Shown: positions 40,275 through 48,062 of the stretch, piece after piece
Position numbering within the stretch: position 1 is the stretch's first letter
How the letters are laid out: the number at the start of each line of letters is the position of its first letter
From: Oscillospiraceae bacterium
Lineage (GTDB): Bacteria; Bacillota; Clostridia; Oscillospirales; CAG-272
Length of the DNA stretch: 51,953 nt
NCBI GenBank assembly: GCA_015064395.1
Contig: SVSH01000014.1
Coordinates: 1 to 51,953, forward strand
Direction of reading: 5' to 3'
Made by a program: the position numbers and the translations under genes
The notes under the pieces: model-generated
Told to the model about the DNA's origin: nothing
The model's database searches: none
Seen by the model: the letters and a program-made list of their open reading frames with translations, nothing else

Positions 40275-40877
40275 TCAAAAAATGTTCCCATTTTCGATCA
40301 AAATTTCTGCTAATTTTTTTCGTGCTCGGGCAAGGCGGCTCTTAACCGTTCCCATTTCCAGATCAAGAAGATGACAAATGTACTCGTAGGAGTAGCCTTG
40401 TATCTCCTTAAGCATAAGGATTTCCCTGTGCTCCTCCGACAACTGACCCATCGCCACTCGCACCGCGCGGACTCTCTCGTCCCGCTCGTAGCTCTTGACG
40501 GGATCGTTTCCGGGGTCGGGATCGGCCACGTCCATCGTCACCCGTTCGCCGTCCTCGTCCTCCGCCGTCAGAGAGATCTCGCTTTTCCTTGCCTGCTCGG
40601 TTCGCCGCAGTATATCCAGCACCGTTGTGCGCGTCATGCGCAGCACGTAAGGAAGGATGGGGCACTCAAACCGATAGGACGGGAGCGTCCGCCACAATTT
40701 GATCATGGTCTCCTGGAGGGCGTCCTCGGCGTCCTCACGCCGACGCAGCATCGAAAAGGCAAGACGAAAGACGGGCGTTTCCACCAGCGTCAGTATCTGT
40801 TCAAATGCGCTCTCGTCGCCCGCCTGTGCCGCGCGAATGACCGCGCATAGCTCACGGCTGTCCTTGGACGATGCCAT
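40275..40877 (-). CDS. ECF-type RNA polymerase sigma factor
   Basis: 200 residues: region 2 (FSMLRRREDAEDALQETMIKLWRTLPSY, about 48-75) and region 4 (LSEEHREILMLKEIQGYSYEYICHLLDLEMGTVKSRLARARKKL, about 147-190), joined by an acidic linker. It pairs with the ZAS anti-sigma factor 54 bp downstream. ATG 40877 follows AAAGGAGGGGAAA. A target promoter sequence is not identified in the window. Confidence 0.93.
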   Translation of the reverse strand: MASSKDSRELCAVIRAAQAGDESAFEQILTLVETPVFRLAFSMLRRREDAEDALQETMIKLWRTLPSYRFECPILPYVLRMTRTTVLDILRRTEQARKSEISLTAEDEDGERVTMDVADPDPGNDPVKSYERDERVRAVRVAMGQLSEEHREILMLKEIQGYSYEYICHLLDLEMGTVKSRLARARKKLAEILIENGNIF

Positions 40878-40926
40878 ATTTTCCCCTCCTTTCCTCATGC
40901 TTTTCTACTTTCCTTTTTCAATTTCC

Positions 40927-41307
40927 TTACGGCAGCTTTTTGCCGCAATGATTGCAGAAGTCAAAATCATCCTTGACAGGACTCCCGCAATATGGGCAGA
41001 ATTTATTATCCACGTCACTTTTTGCTTGTGTGGTCTCTTGAAGCTCTCCAAAGTGCTCGTTCAGCGGATCCGGCTCCTCGCCGGCATCGGTAATATCGAA
41101 AGAGGAATACCTGTTCTTGCCGGTAGCATTCTTAAAATTATATACGGTGATTGCGATGGCAACGCCCGTCCATAAAACACCAAACAAAGCAAAAATTCCA
41201 CTGGCCTGAGCAGCCAATATCGTCCAAAAAAGGCCAAAGCCTATCATAAATATTCCGACAACGCCGCTTATCATAGATGGGCCACGCCCGGGTTTTATGC
41301 TTTTCAT
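40927..41307 (-). CDS. Zinc-ribbon membrane protein
   Basis: 126 residues: two hydrophobic helices near residues 12-55 (ISGVVGIFMIGFGLFWTILA; FALFGVLWTGVAIAITVYNF), a short linker and a C-terminal double-CxxC zinc ribbon (CPYCGSPVKDDFDFCNHCGK). The ribbon probably faces the cytoplasm. The function is unknown. It ends 49 bp before the ECF sigma gene on the same strand and could share its transcript. Confidence 0.78.
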   Translation of the reverse strand: MKSIKPGRGPSMISGVVGIFMIGFGLFWTILAAQASGIFALFGVLWTGVAIAITVYNFKNATGKNRYSSFDITDAGEEPDPLNEHFGELQETTQAKSDVDNKFCPYCGSPVKDDFDFCNHCGKKLP

Positions 41308-41355
41308 ACCGTACCACTCCTTATCTTCAAATACAAAACACCTGTCAATGCTTCT

Positions 41356-42393
41356 TCAGTGAATCAGCCCTCGCATCACGCACGCGACCTCGTCCGGCGA
41401 CATCGCCGTCATGAGTCGTCCACGAGCTTCAGCCGCGCCGCCTATGCCGTGGATGTACCAGGCCATTTGCTTTTTGGATTCGGCAAAGCCAACCCGCTCA
41501 CCCTTCTCCTCTATCATTCGCGCCATCTGCGACAGCGCCGTTTCCATTCTCTCCTGCAGGGTGGGTGGGACGAACGTCTCCCCCTCCAGCGCCGCGCGGA
41601 TCTCGGCAAACAGCCAAGGATTGCCCATCGCGCCGCGGGCGATCATCAGCCCGTCGCACCCCGTTTGCCGCTTCATATGCAGCGCGTTCGCCACGTTCAT
41701 GATGTCTCCGTTTCCGATCACGGGAACGGACACCGCCGCCTTGACTGCGGCGATCGCCTCAAGGTCAACACCCGGGCGGTACATCTGCTCTCTGGTGCGG
41801 CCGTGGACGCAAATCGCATCCGCGCCGCTCGCCTCCAGCTCCTGTGCCATCTCCACGGCACAGATATGCTCGGCATCAAAGCCGATGCGGATCTTGACCG
41901 TCACAGGCAGATCGACCGCCGCCTTGACCGCCCGCACGATGCGCCCCGCCAAGGGAATGTCGCGAAGAAGCGCGCTTCCCTCTCCGTTGGACACGATCTT
42001 GTGGACGGGACAGCCCATATTGATGTCGATGGCCGCGGGGCGAGCCTCGCTCGTGCATCCCGCATAGGAGCCCTCGGCCACCATCGCGGCGGCTTCGGCC
42101 ATGAATCCGGGTTCACTGCCAAACAACTGAACGGCCATAGGCACGTCATCCGCCCAGACCTTGGCCAGCGGGGCGCTCTTGGAGTTCTCCCCCACCGACG
42201 CCCGACGGCTCTTTTTTTCATAGCACAGCGACTTGGCTGACACCATCTCGCTGACGGTAAACTCGGCACCGAGCCTGCGGCAAATGCTTCGGAAGGGATG
42301 ATCGCTCACCCCTGCCAAGGGGGCCAGCATCAGCCCGTGCCGCAGCGTCACCGCTCCAATGGTCAATGCCGCTTGGTTGGTTGTCTCACTCAT
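41356..42393 (-). CDS. tRNA-dihydrouridine synthase (DusB-type)
   Basis: 345 residues, FMN-dependent reduction of uridines in the tRNA D-loop. MLAPLAGVSDHPFRSICRRLGA at the N-terminus, IDINMGCPVHKIVSNGEGSAL near 115 (catalytic Cys), VKIRIGFD, ICVHGRTREQMY, VIGNGDI and MIARGAMGNPWLF are all present. It is closest to DusB by general pattern; the exact uridine is unknown. ATG 42393 follows GTGGAGG and overlaps the end of the glycosylase gene by 8 bases. Confidence 0.92.
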   Translation of the reverse strand: MSETTNQAALTIGAVTLRHGLMLAPLAGVSDHPFRSICRRLGAEFTVSEMVSAKSLCYEKKSRRASVGENSKSAPLAKVWADDVPMAVQLFGSEPGFMAEAAAMVAEGSYAGCTSEARPAAIDINMGCPVHKIVSNGEGSALLRDIPLAGRIVRAVKAAVDLPVTVKIRIGFDAEHICAVEMAQELEASGADAICVHGRTREQMYRPGVDLEAIAAVKAAVSVPVIGNGDIMNVANALHMKRQTGCDGLMIARGAMGNPWLFAEIRAALEGETFVPPTLQERMETALSQMARMIEEKGERVGFAESKKQMAWYIHGIGGAAEARGRLMTAMSPDEVACVMRGLIH

Positions 42394-42985
42394 TCGCCGT
42401 ATCCTCCACACAAGGGGCCACGCCCAACTCCTCTAACTTTTGACGGATCGCCCACATATCGCGCAGCATATCCTCCCTCTTGGAAAGATCGCGTAGTAGC
42501 GCCGACGGGTGGTACACCGCCGTCATCCAAACGCCCCCTTTTTGCACCCACTGCCCGTGCTCACGGGTGATGCGATAGTCGGGACGGATGAGCCGCATCG
42601 CGGCAATGCGCCCAAGGCACACCACGACACGGGGCCGGATCAAACGGAACTGCTCCCGCAAATATCCGATACAGGCATCCTGCTCGCCCTCCTCGGGGTC
42701 GCGGTTGTGAGGCGGACGGCACTTGAGAATGTTGGCAATGTATACCTTGTCACGCGGCAAGTCGACCGCGTACAGGTAGCGGTCCAGCAGCTTGCCCGCC
42801 GCACCGACAAAGGGGATACCCGTTTTGTCCTCCTGCTCGCCGGGCGCTTCACCCACGAACATCAAAGAGGCACCCGTGTCCCCCGTGCCAAAGACGTTAT
42901 TCGTGCGCGTTTGTCCCAAAGGACACGCGCGACAGTCGCGGCAACGCGCCTCCAACTCTTGCCACTCGGCATTCCTATTCTCCAT
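42386..42985 (-). CDS. Family 4 uracil-DNA glycosylase with 4Fe-4S cluster
   Basis: 199 residues. Cluster-binding cysteines begin with CRDCRAC (Cys18 and Cys21 as the likely pair), followed by KCRPP and a later Cys in EQDACIGYL. Active-site motifs are GEAPGEQED near residue 46 and HPSALLRD near 160. It removes uracil from DNA. It starts after AAGGAGGTG and is co-translated with the dus gene downstream. Confidence 0.92.
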   Translation of the reverse strand: MENRNAEWQELEARCRDCRACPLGQTRTNNVFGTGDTGASLMFVGEAPGEQEDKTGIPFVGAAGKLLDRYLYAVDLPRDKVYIANILKCRPPHNRDPEEGEQDACIGYLREQFRLIRPRVVVCLGRIAAMRLIRPDYRITREHGQWVQKGGVWMTAVYHPSALLRDLSKREDMLRDMWAIRQKLEELGVAPCVEDTANE

Positions 42986-43010
42986 GCCAACACCTCCTTT
43001 TTATGTCAGT

Positions 43011-43038
43011 AACGGGGGTAAATATCTCTACCCCCGTT
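43011..43038. terminator. Hairpin after the parvulin gene, possible terminator
   Basis: A 10-bp perfect stem AACGGGGGTA/TACCCCCGTT with an 8-nt loop lies between the parvulin gene and the glycosylase gene. It lacks a good T run on the minus strand, so it may attenuate rather than terminate. Confidence 0.4.
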
Positions 43039-43058
43039 TGTATATGCGCAATATTCGA

Positions 43059-43802
43059 TCAGCGCTCAACAGGATACAGGATCTTGAGCTGATTGATCTT
43101 AGAGCGGTAAGCCGCCTGCTGCTTTTCCATGGTCAACTGGCGAAGGAGTGCCTCGCGCACGTCGCCAAAATGCATAGGCTCTGCCGCCTTTTTGCCGTCC
43201 AGACGGATCAGGTGATAGCCAAACTGGGTCTGTACGGGACCACGAACCTCACCGACCTCCATCTCAAAGCAAGCCGCATCGAACTCGGGCACCATCTGGC
43301 CGCGACCAAACTCGCCCAGGCTTCCGCCCATTTGGGAAGAGGGGCAAGAGCTGTTCTCGCGCGCGGCGTCCTCGAAGCTGATCTCACCTGCGTTGATCTT
43401 GGCAAGCAACTCATTCGCCTTATCCTCACTGTCCACGAGAATGTGGCTGGCGCTGACCTGCTCCTGGCCCATAAACTGCTCGGCGTGCTCCTCAAAATAC
43501 TGCTTGGCCTCGTCGTCCGTGACGCGAACGCCCGACACGACCTTATGGGCGGCATAGTTGATAAGCAGATCATCCTTCAGACGCGCCAGCTGCTCCTTGA
43601 ACGCGGGCTCGCGCTCGTACAGATTGCGGGTAGCATCCAGAAGAAGCAGTCTCTGTGCGATCAGCTCCTCCAGAATCATAGCCTTGCCCTGGGGGTTCAT
43701 ATAGGCCTGACCCTGCTGACCCATCGACGCGATCATGGTATCAACGTCGGCATTGGTGATCTGCTTGCCGCCAACCACGGCAAGTACCTGATTATTTTCC
43801 AT
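43059..43802 (-). CDS. Parvulin-type peptidyl-prolyl isomerase, cytoplasmic
   Basis: 247 residues. There is no signal peptide or lipobox, unlike PrsA. The N-terminal helices resemble a SurA-type chaperone part (LAVVGGKQITNADVDTMIAS); the parvulin domain runs about 125-220 (VSASHILVDSEDKANELLAK; CPSSQMGGSLGEFGRGQMVPEFDAA; TQFGYHLIRLDGK). It catalyses proline cis-trans change and may act as a chaperone. ATG 43802 is preferred because AAAGGAA lies at good spacing. Confidence 0.88.
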   Translation of the reverse strand: MENNQVLAVVGGKQITNADVDTMIASMGQQGQAYMNPQGKAMILEELIAQRLLLLDATRNLYEREPAFKEQLARLKDDLLINYAAHKVVSGVRVTDDEAKQYFEEHAEQFMGQEQVSASHILVDSEDKANELLAKINAGEISFEDAARENSSCPSSQMGGSLGEFGRGQMVPEFDAACFEMEVGEVRGPVQTQFGYHLIRLDGKKAAEPMHFGDVREALLRQLTMEKQQAAYRSKINQLKILYPVER

Positions 43803-43844
43803 TTTGATCATTTCCTTTCGTTGTAAGCCTTTTTTATCCCATAT

Positions 43845-43873
43845 AGTATAGCACAGTTTTGGCAACGTGTCAA
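43845..43873 (-). promoter_or_regulatory. Promoter of the parvulin gene
   Basis: On the minus strand TTGACA (43868-43873), 17-bp spacer, TATACT (43845-43850) with extended TGC. Confidence 0.85.
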
Positions 43874-43895
43874 TGATTTTATTCACGCAAGCAAA

Positions 43896-43922
43896 GAAGG
43901 CTGAGCGTATAGCTCAGCCTTC
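43896..43922 (-). terminator. Terminator of the ABC transporter operon
   Basis: An 11-bp perfect stem (GAAGGCTGAGC and complement) just past the permease stop codon, followed on the minus strand by TTTGCTTG. The T run is short. Confidence 0.65.
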
Positions 43923-43930
43923 CGTTTTCG

Positions 43931-46090
43931 TTATTGCTTTCCGTAGTTTAAGATGCCGATCAGCGTCTCGTACTCCTCCTTTGTCAGATCCAACAGGAGC
44001 GGAACGGGTGGCATATTGGCCTTGTATAGGTAAAAACCGTCGGGCGAGGTGACATCGTAGCAGGCCTCCATCCACAGAACCACACAGCCGTCGGCCCGCT
44101 TCTCGTCAAGGGGCTCGTCGAGGTGCTCGGCAAGGAAGTCAAGAACCTGCTCCCCACGACCTCCGACGACATCAAAATACCGGCTCTCCGGCTGCATTAT
44201 ATTTTTCTGCAGTCCAATGGTGAGTCTTCCCTCGTGACCTTCGCCAAAGGTGCCTTCGGCCTCCTCAATCACGGCGGCAACCACCGCTTTGGCCTCGGCC
44301 TGCTTTCTCATGTACAATTCACATATGACAGACGCCGTCTGCGGCATTGCCTCCGTCAGATAATAGTTGCAGAAGAAGGTCTGCTCCTCGGTCCTGATGC
44401 GCAGAATAAATTGAGCTCGCTCTTTTCCGTAGGACATCATCTCGCTCTTTTGCTCTTCCGTCATATCGGCGTGGTCCAGGCGCATCGCGTCAAGCACGCG
44501 CTCGATCCATCCTTTTTCCAGCGTTTGAACGCAGGAATGTCCGAATTGAGCCAGCTGGCAGTAGTCTACCTCGTCGGCATTGGGAAGCGAATTGAGATTG
44601 AGATCCGTTTTCAGCGCCTCCAAAAAAGTAAAATACTCCTCTTCCGGCATTCTGATGTTGCGACCCATCTCGCGTCCGCTCTTTAGCTTGATGCAAACGG
44701 AAATGCGGACAAATCCCTTGTGGTTTTTCGTGCCTCCGGGGGTCTCCTCGGTGTATATGATCGAGTCGTTATAGAAGTTGTCATTCCGCTCCGCCATCTG
44801 CGACTCGCGCAGAGCCTTGGCAACAAGGTGGATCACAGTTTTGTCGTCCGACATATTCTCCGCCATCAAGAAACGCTCATAGTCGCTGATGAATACCTGA
44901 TCCGAGCCGCGGATCGTGGCGCTGGAAAGTCCGATTTCCTCGATGCGATCCGCGCTGATATTCTCGGTGCAAATGACGTATTTGCTCAGATAGAGCGCAC
45001 CGGTAAAGATCAAGCAGGCCGCAAGCACCGCGCCAAGCCAAGGTGTAGCCTTGAGCATACTGCGCGCGCTCTTGGAGGTCAAGAGCTCGTACAGATAGAA
45101 CACCAGCAGCATCACCACAAACAAAATGAGCAGGGATGTGATCTCCGTTTCGCCAATGATCAAATAGGTCAAAACCAGCGCTACCGGCAGTGTGACGAGG
45201 CAACGGAAGATGATCTGAAGCGCGCGACCCGGCACCGAACGTCCGGCCGTCTCGCTCCGGCGCAGGTGGTAGAGAAGACCGCCCGCGACAAGCATCAAAA
45301 GAGTCACGATCACGGCATACAGGATGGATGCCGTGGTCTCCGTTTGCGTTGCCAGTCCCACGGGCAACAGCCACTGGGGTGTCAGGTATCCGCCCCATAT
45401 CCGATCGACCTCGACGATCCTCATCATATCCTCAAGGGTGACGTAGGCAATGCCCACCACCACGCGCCAGGAGCATAGGGCAAGCATCGACGCGATGATG
45501 GCCGTTGATTCCGTACCCGCAAGGGAGACGCCCACCGTTGTAAAGGCAGAGAGGAAGGCGGCGTTCAAGCAACACAAAAGAATCTCACAGATCAATCCGC
45601 CAAAGGAATAGGTGGTGTACGGGCAGAGCGTCCAAAGCAGGCCCGCCGAAAGTCCTCCGGCGATCAGGATGGAAAACGCCCAGGTCAGCGAAGCCGCAAC
45701 AAAGCTCGAATACACGCACACCCGCGTGTAGGGGATGGCGTGATAAAAGTCCGATTCGCTGCGCTTGTTCAAATAGGCGAACATAATCAGAACAAAAACG
45801 GGAGCAAGATAAGAAGTAACCAGCACAGGAACGATAAGGGAACGGTCCTTGATCTCTTGCTTGATCTCGTCCTCCGACATCGAGGGCGACGAGGAAAAGC
45901 TGTCCTCCACGCCATACACCGAGTCGTAATTTATATTCACATCTTCCAACATATTGGCTGTCTTGATCCAGGTGGTCAGAGGAATAAGCACCGAAATGCT
46001 AATACACAAAATCGCTAGTGCCAGGCCAATGACGCGAAGGCGCTTGAGTCCTTGCAGGTACAGTCGACCGTCAAACCATGCTTTTTTCAT
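43931..46090 (-). CDS. ABC transporter permease, YtrC/D-like large membrane protein
   Basis: 719 residues. The N-terminal half has about ten membrane segments starting LRVIGLALAILCISISVLIP, with the pattern YLNKRSESDFYHAIPYTR typical of clostridial permeases next to YtrB-like ATPases. The C-terminal half, after a last helix near 360, is a soluble domain of about 340 residues. It probably exports or senses an envelope-active compound with the adjacent ATPase; the substrate is unknown. It lies 13 bp from the ATPase gene. Confidence 0.82.
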   Translation of the reverse strand: MKKAWFDGRLYLQGLKRLRVIGLALAILCISISVLIPLTTWIKTANMLEDVNINYDSVYGVEDSFSSSPSMSEDEIKQEIKDRSLIVPVLVTSYLAPVFVLIMFAYLNKRSESDFYHAIPYTRVCVYSSFVAASLTWAFSILIAGGLSAGLLWTLCPYTTYSFGGLICEILLCCLNAAFLSAFTTVGVSLAGTESTAIIASMLALCSWRVVVGIAYVTLEDMMRIVEVDRIWGGYLTPQWLLPVGLATQTETTASILYAVIVTLLMLVAGGLLYHLRRSETAGRSVPGRALQIIFRCLVTLPVALVLTYLIIGETEITSLLILFVVMLLVFYLYELLTSKSARSMLKATPWLGAVLAACLIFTGALYLSKYVICTENISADRIEEIGLSSATIRGSDQVFISDYERFLMAENMSDDKTVIHLVAKALRESQMAERNDNFYNDSIIYTEETPGGTKNHKGFVRISVCIKLKSGREMGRNIRMPEEEYFTFLEALKTDLNLNSLPNADEVDYCQLAQFGHSCVQTLEKGWIERVLDAMRLDHADMTEEQKSEMMSYGKERAQFILRIRTEEQTFFCNYYLTEAMPQTASVICELYMRKQAEAKAVVAAVIEEAEGTFGEGHEGRLTIGLQKNIMQPESRYFDVVGGRGEQVLDFLAEHLDEPLDEKRADGCVVLWMEACYDVTSPDGFYLYKANMPPVPLLLDLTKEEYETLIGILNYGKQ

Positions 46091-46103
46091 ATCCGTTCCC
46101 TCC

Positions 46104-47018
46104 TTACATCAGAATATCCTTGAAGGAATAGCCCAGCGTCTCCATTTCGTAGACGAAGACCTCCTCCAGGTTCAGGGGCAGCACGTCAAACAACAGGGGC
46201 GACATGGCGCGGATGCGGGCCTCGGTCTCTTGCTTGTCGCCGCGCAAAATAAAGGTACACACGCTTCCCATTTGGGTATAGGACAGAATGTTGAGCCCCT
46301 CGAATTTCTCGCGGGTAAAGGGCTCGGCAAAGGCCGTCTGCACCTTGAACAGCGAGGTCTTCAGATCCTGCACGTCCGACTGGAACACGATGCCACCGCG
46401 ATGCAACAGCGCCAGCTGGTCGCAGGTGTCCTCCAACTCGTGCAGTGAGTGGGAGGTGATGATGGTGGTCGTGTTGCGCTCGATGACGTCCTGATAGATC
46501 ACCTGCTTGACAAGGCCGCGCATGACAGGGTCGAGGCCGTCAAACGTCTCGTCAAAGAACAGATAGTCGGGCATCGCGGAAAGCCCCAGGATGGCCGCGG
46601 CCTGGCGGCGCATACCCTTGGAAAAGGTATGAATGTTGGCCGCGGGGTCCAGCTTGAAGGTTTCCGTCAGCTTGCGATAGCGCTCGTTATCAAAACGGGG
46701 GTAAAGGGCGCGATACATCTGCGCCATGCCGTTCATGGACGATTGCGGGAGAAAATACAGGTCGTCTGGGATATAGACGATGCGGGATTTTGCCTCGGGA
46801 TTTTCCCAGACGGGCATATCGTCCACCGTGATCGTGCCGCCGGCGGGACGGTACACGCCCGAGAGCAGACGCAAAAAGGTCGACTTACCCGAGCCGTTGG
46901 AGCCGATCATGCCGTAGATACAGCCACGGGGGATGCGGCAGGACAGCCGATCCAGAGCCACGTGCGGAGCCTTGCCCGGCACAAAGAATTTCATGGTAAC
47001 CTCATTGGCAACGATCAT
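46104..47018 (-). CDS. ABC transporter ATP-binding protein (YtrB-like)
   Basis: 304 residues. Walker A GSNGSGKSTFLRLL near 38-51, signature FSKGMRRQAAA near 136, Walker B DYLFFDETFDGLD near 153 and H-loop ITSHSLHELEDTCDQ near 191. The signature is atypical (FSKGM for LSGGQ), as is usual in this subfamily. It drives the coupled permease. Its start overlaps the GntR gene by 17 bases. Confidence 0.93.
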   Translation of the reverse strand: MIVANEVTMKFFVPGKAPHVALDRLSCRIPRGCIYGMIGSNGSGKSTFLRLLSGVYRPAGGTITVDDMPVWENPEAKSRIVYIPDDLYFLPQSSMNGMAQMYRALYPRFDNERYRKLTETFKLDPAANIHTFSKGMRRQAAAILGLSAMPDYLFFDETFDGLDPVMRGLVKQVIYQDVIERNTTTIITSHSLHELEDTCDQLALLHRGGIVFQSDVQDLKTSLFKVQTAFAEPFTREKFEGLNILSYTQMGSVCTFILRGDKQETEARIRAMSPLLFDVLPLNLEEVFVYEMETLGYSFKDILM

Positions 47019-47415
47019 TTGGTGTTTCCTCCTTACTTGTCATTTCATTCTGAAAACCGGCGCCATCCTTAGCGGCGGCGATGATATCCTCCGCTCCCAC
47101 GCCGGCCAGTGTCAGCTGACGAGCCAGCTGGCGTATTTCCTCCAGGCGTCCCGCCGCCTCGCGCCGCAAAAGCTCGCGGGCGTTGGGGGAGACGTAACAG
47201 CCGCTTCCGTGGGCGGGGAGAATGATGCCGCGGCGGGTCAATTCGGCATAGCTTTTCTGTATGGTGTTGGGATTGATGGACAGCATCGCGGACATCTCGC
47301 GCAACGAGGGGAGCTGGGCCCCTTCGGCAAAGGCGCCGACGAGAATGTCCCGCTCAATGCCTTCGATGAGCTGCTCGTATACCGGCTTGGTCGAAAACTT
47401 ATCGATCAATAGCAT
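47002..47415 (-). CDS. GntR-family repressor, YtrA type
   Basis: 137 residues. The N-terminal winged helix (KPVYEQLIEGIERDILVGAF, LPSLREMSAMLSINPNTIQ, ELTRRGIILPAHGSGCYV) is followed by a short helical tail, the YtrA layout without a large ligand domain. It likely represses its own ABC operon and is released by cell-wall-active compounds in relatives. ATG 47415 follows GAAAGGAAGGG. An inverted-repeat operator lies just upstream at 47445-47469. Confidence 0.9.
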   Translation of the reverse strand: MLLIDKFSTKPVYEQLIEGIERDILVGAFAEGAQLPSLREMSAMLSINPNTIQKSYAELTRRGIILPAHGSGCYVSPNARELLRREAAGRLEEIRQLARQLTLAGVGAEDIIAAAKDGAGFQNEMTSKEETPNDRCQ

Positions 47416-47444
47416 AACATCCCTTCCTTTCTCAAAGTGCACCA

Positions 47445-47469
47445 AGTGTACTATATCATGTAGTGCACT
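47445..47469 (-). promoter_or_regulatory. Likely GntR operator of the ABC operon
   Basis: A dyad of 9-7-9 geometry: AGTGCACTA and TAGTACACT, 8 of 9 positions symmetric. It is directly downstream of the -10 element, so binding of the repressor would block transcription. Confidence 0.75.
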
Positions 47470-47472
47470 TTT

Positions 47473-47501
47473 AGTATAGCATAGTGAATTCGACTTGTCA
47501 A
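47473..47501 (-). promoter_or_regulatory. Promoter of the GntR-ABC operon
   Basis: On the minus strand TTGACA (47496-47501), 17-bp spacer, TATACT (47473-47478). Confidence 0.85.
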
Positions 47502-47537
47502 TAGGATTGGGGGGATTTTTATCTGATTTTTTAGACG

Positions 47538-47986
47538 ACTTCTTCTACGGACGATCATACTGCGCGGCTTCACCGCGCGCTGATCTGTATCGGCATGGGT
47601 GTTCATTCTTTGCCGCGCGGCAAAGAACGAACCAAGAAAACGCGCCAAGGGGTCTGATACCCCTTGGAACCCCGCAGCGCGTCTTTGTGGGCGCTTCGCT
47701 CTCGCTCCGCGCAACACGACGCGAAGTCTTACATTTTCAGCTTTTGTGAGGGCAAGTTAAAAAAACTTGCCCTCACCTCAAGGCAAAAGCTCCAGCTTTC
47801 TATATCTGCCGCTCGTGCTGGCAAAATTGGAAGCACCATACGAAAAAAACAGATGTTTTTCTCGTCGTTCTCTTTGAAGAGCGGCATAGACAGGGGGAAC
47901 GCCTGGGCGCACTTCTTGGTGCGCACCAAGAAGTAACACAAACGCATTGCGCGCCGCGTTGTGGCGCGCCCATCCGTAGAAGAAGT
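47538..47986. repeat. Structured 449-bp intergenic repeat, copy 2
   Basis: Fills most of the gap between the GntR promoter and the gpmI terminator. Outer arms ACTTCTTCTACGGA (47538-47551) and TCCGTAGAAGAAGT (47973-47986) are a perfect 14-bp inverted repeat. Inside are hairpins at 47569-47585, 47606-47627 (22-bp palindrome), 47645-47667 (CCAAGGGG/CCCCTTGG then AACCCCGCAG), 47678-47723, 47746-47776 (13-bp perfect stem), AAAGC-TCCA-GCTTT at about 47786-47799, a long-range TGCCGCTC (47807-47814)/GAGCGGCA (47879-47886) helix, a 24-bp palindrome at 47911-47934, and GCGCGCC/GGCGCGC at 47949-47969. Order and total length match copy 1. No gene is evident. Confidence 0.8.
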
Positions 47987-48015
47987 TGCTAAAGATTTCA
48001 ACTGTCCCCCTCCAC

Positions 48016-48051
48016 AAAAAAAGAGAAGAGCCTTGATACAAAGCTCTTCTC
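48016..48051 (-). terminator. Terminator of gpmI
   Basis: On the minus strand a 9-bp stem GAGAAGAGC/GCTCTTCTC is followed by seven T bases, directly after the gpmI stop codon. Confidence 0.9.
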
Positions 48052-48062
48052 AAATAATCCAA

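Noticed and set aside
47495-47936. Open frames of about 80-95 residues inside repeat copy 2
   Set aside because: Same reasoning as for copy 1; the conserved feature is base pairing, not a reading frame.
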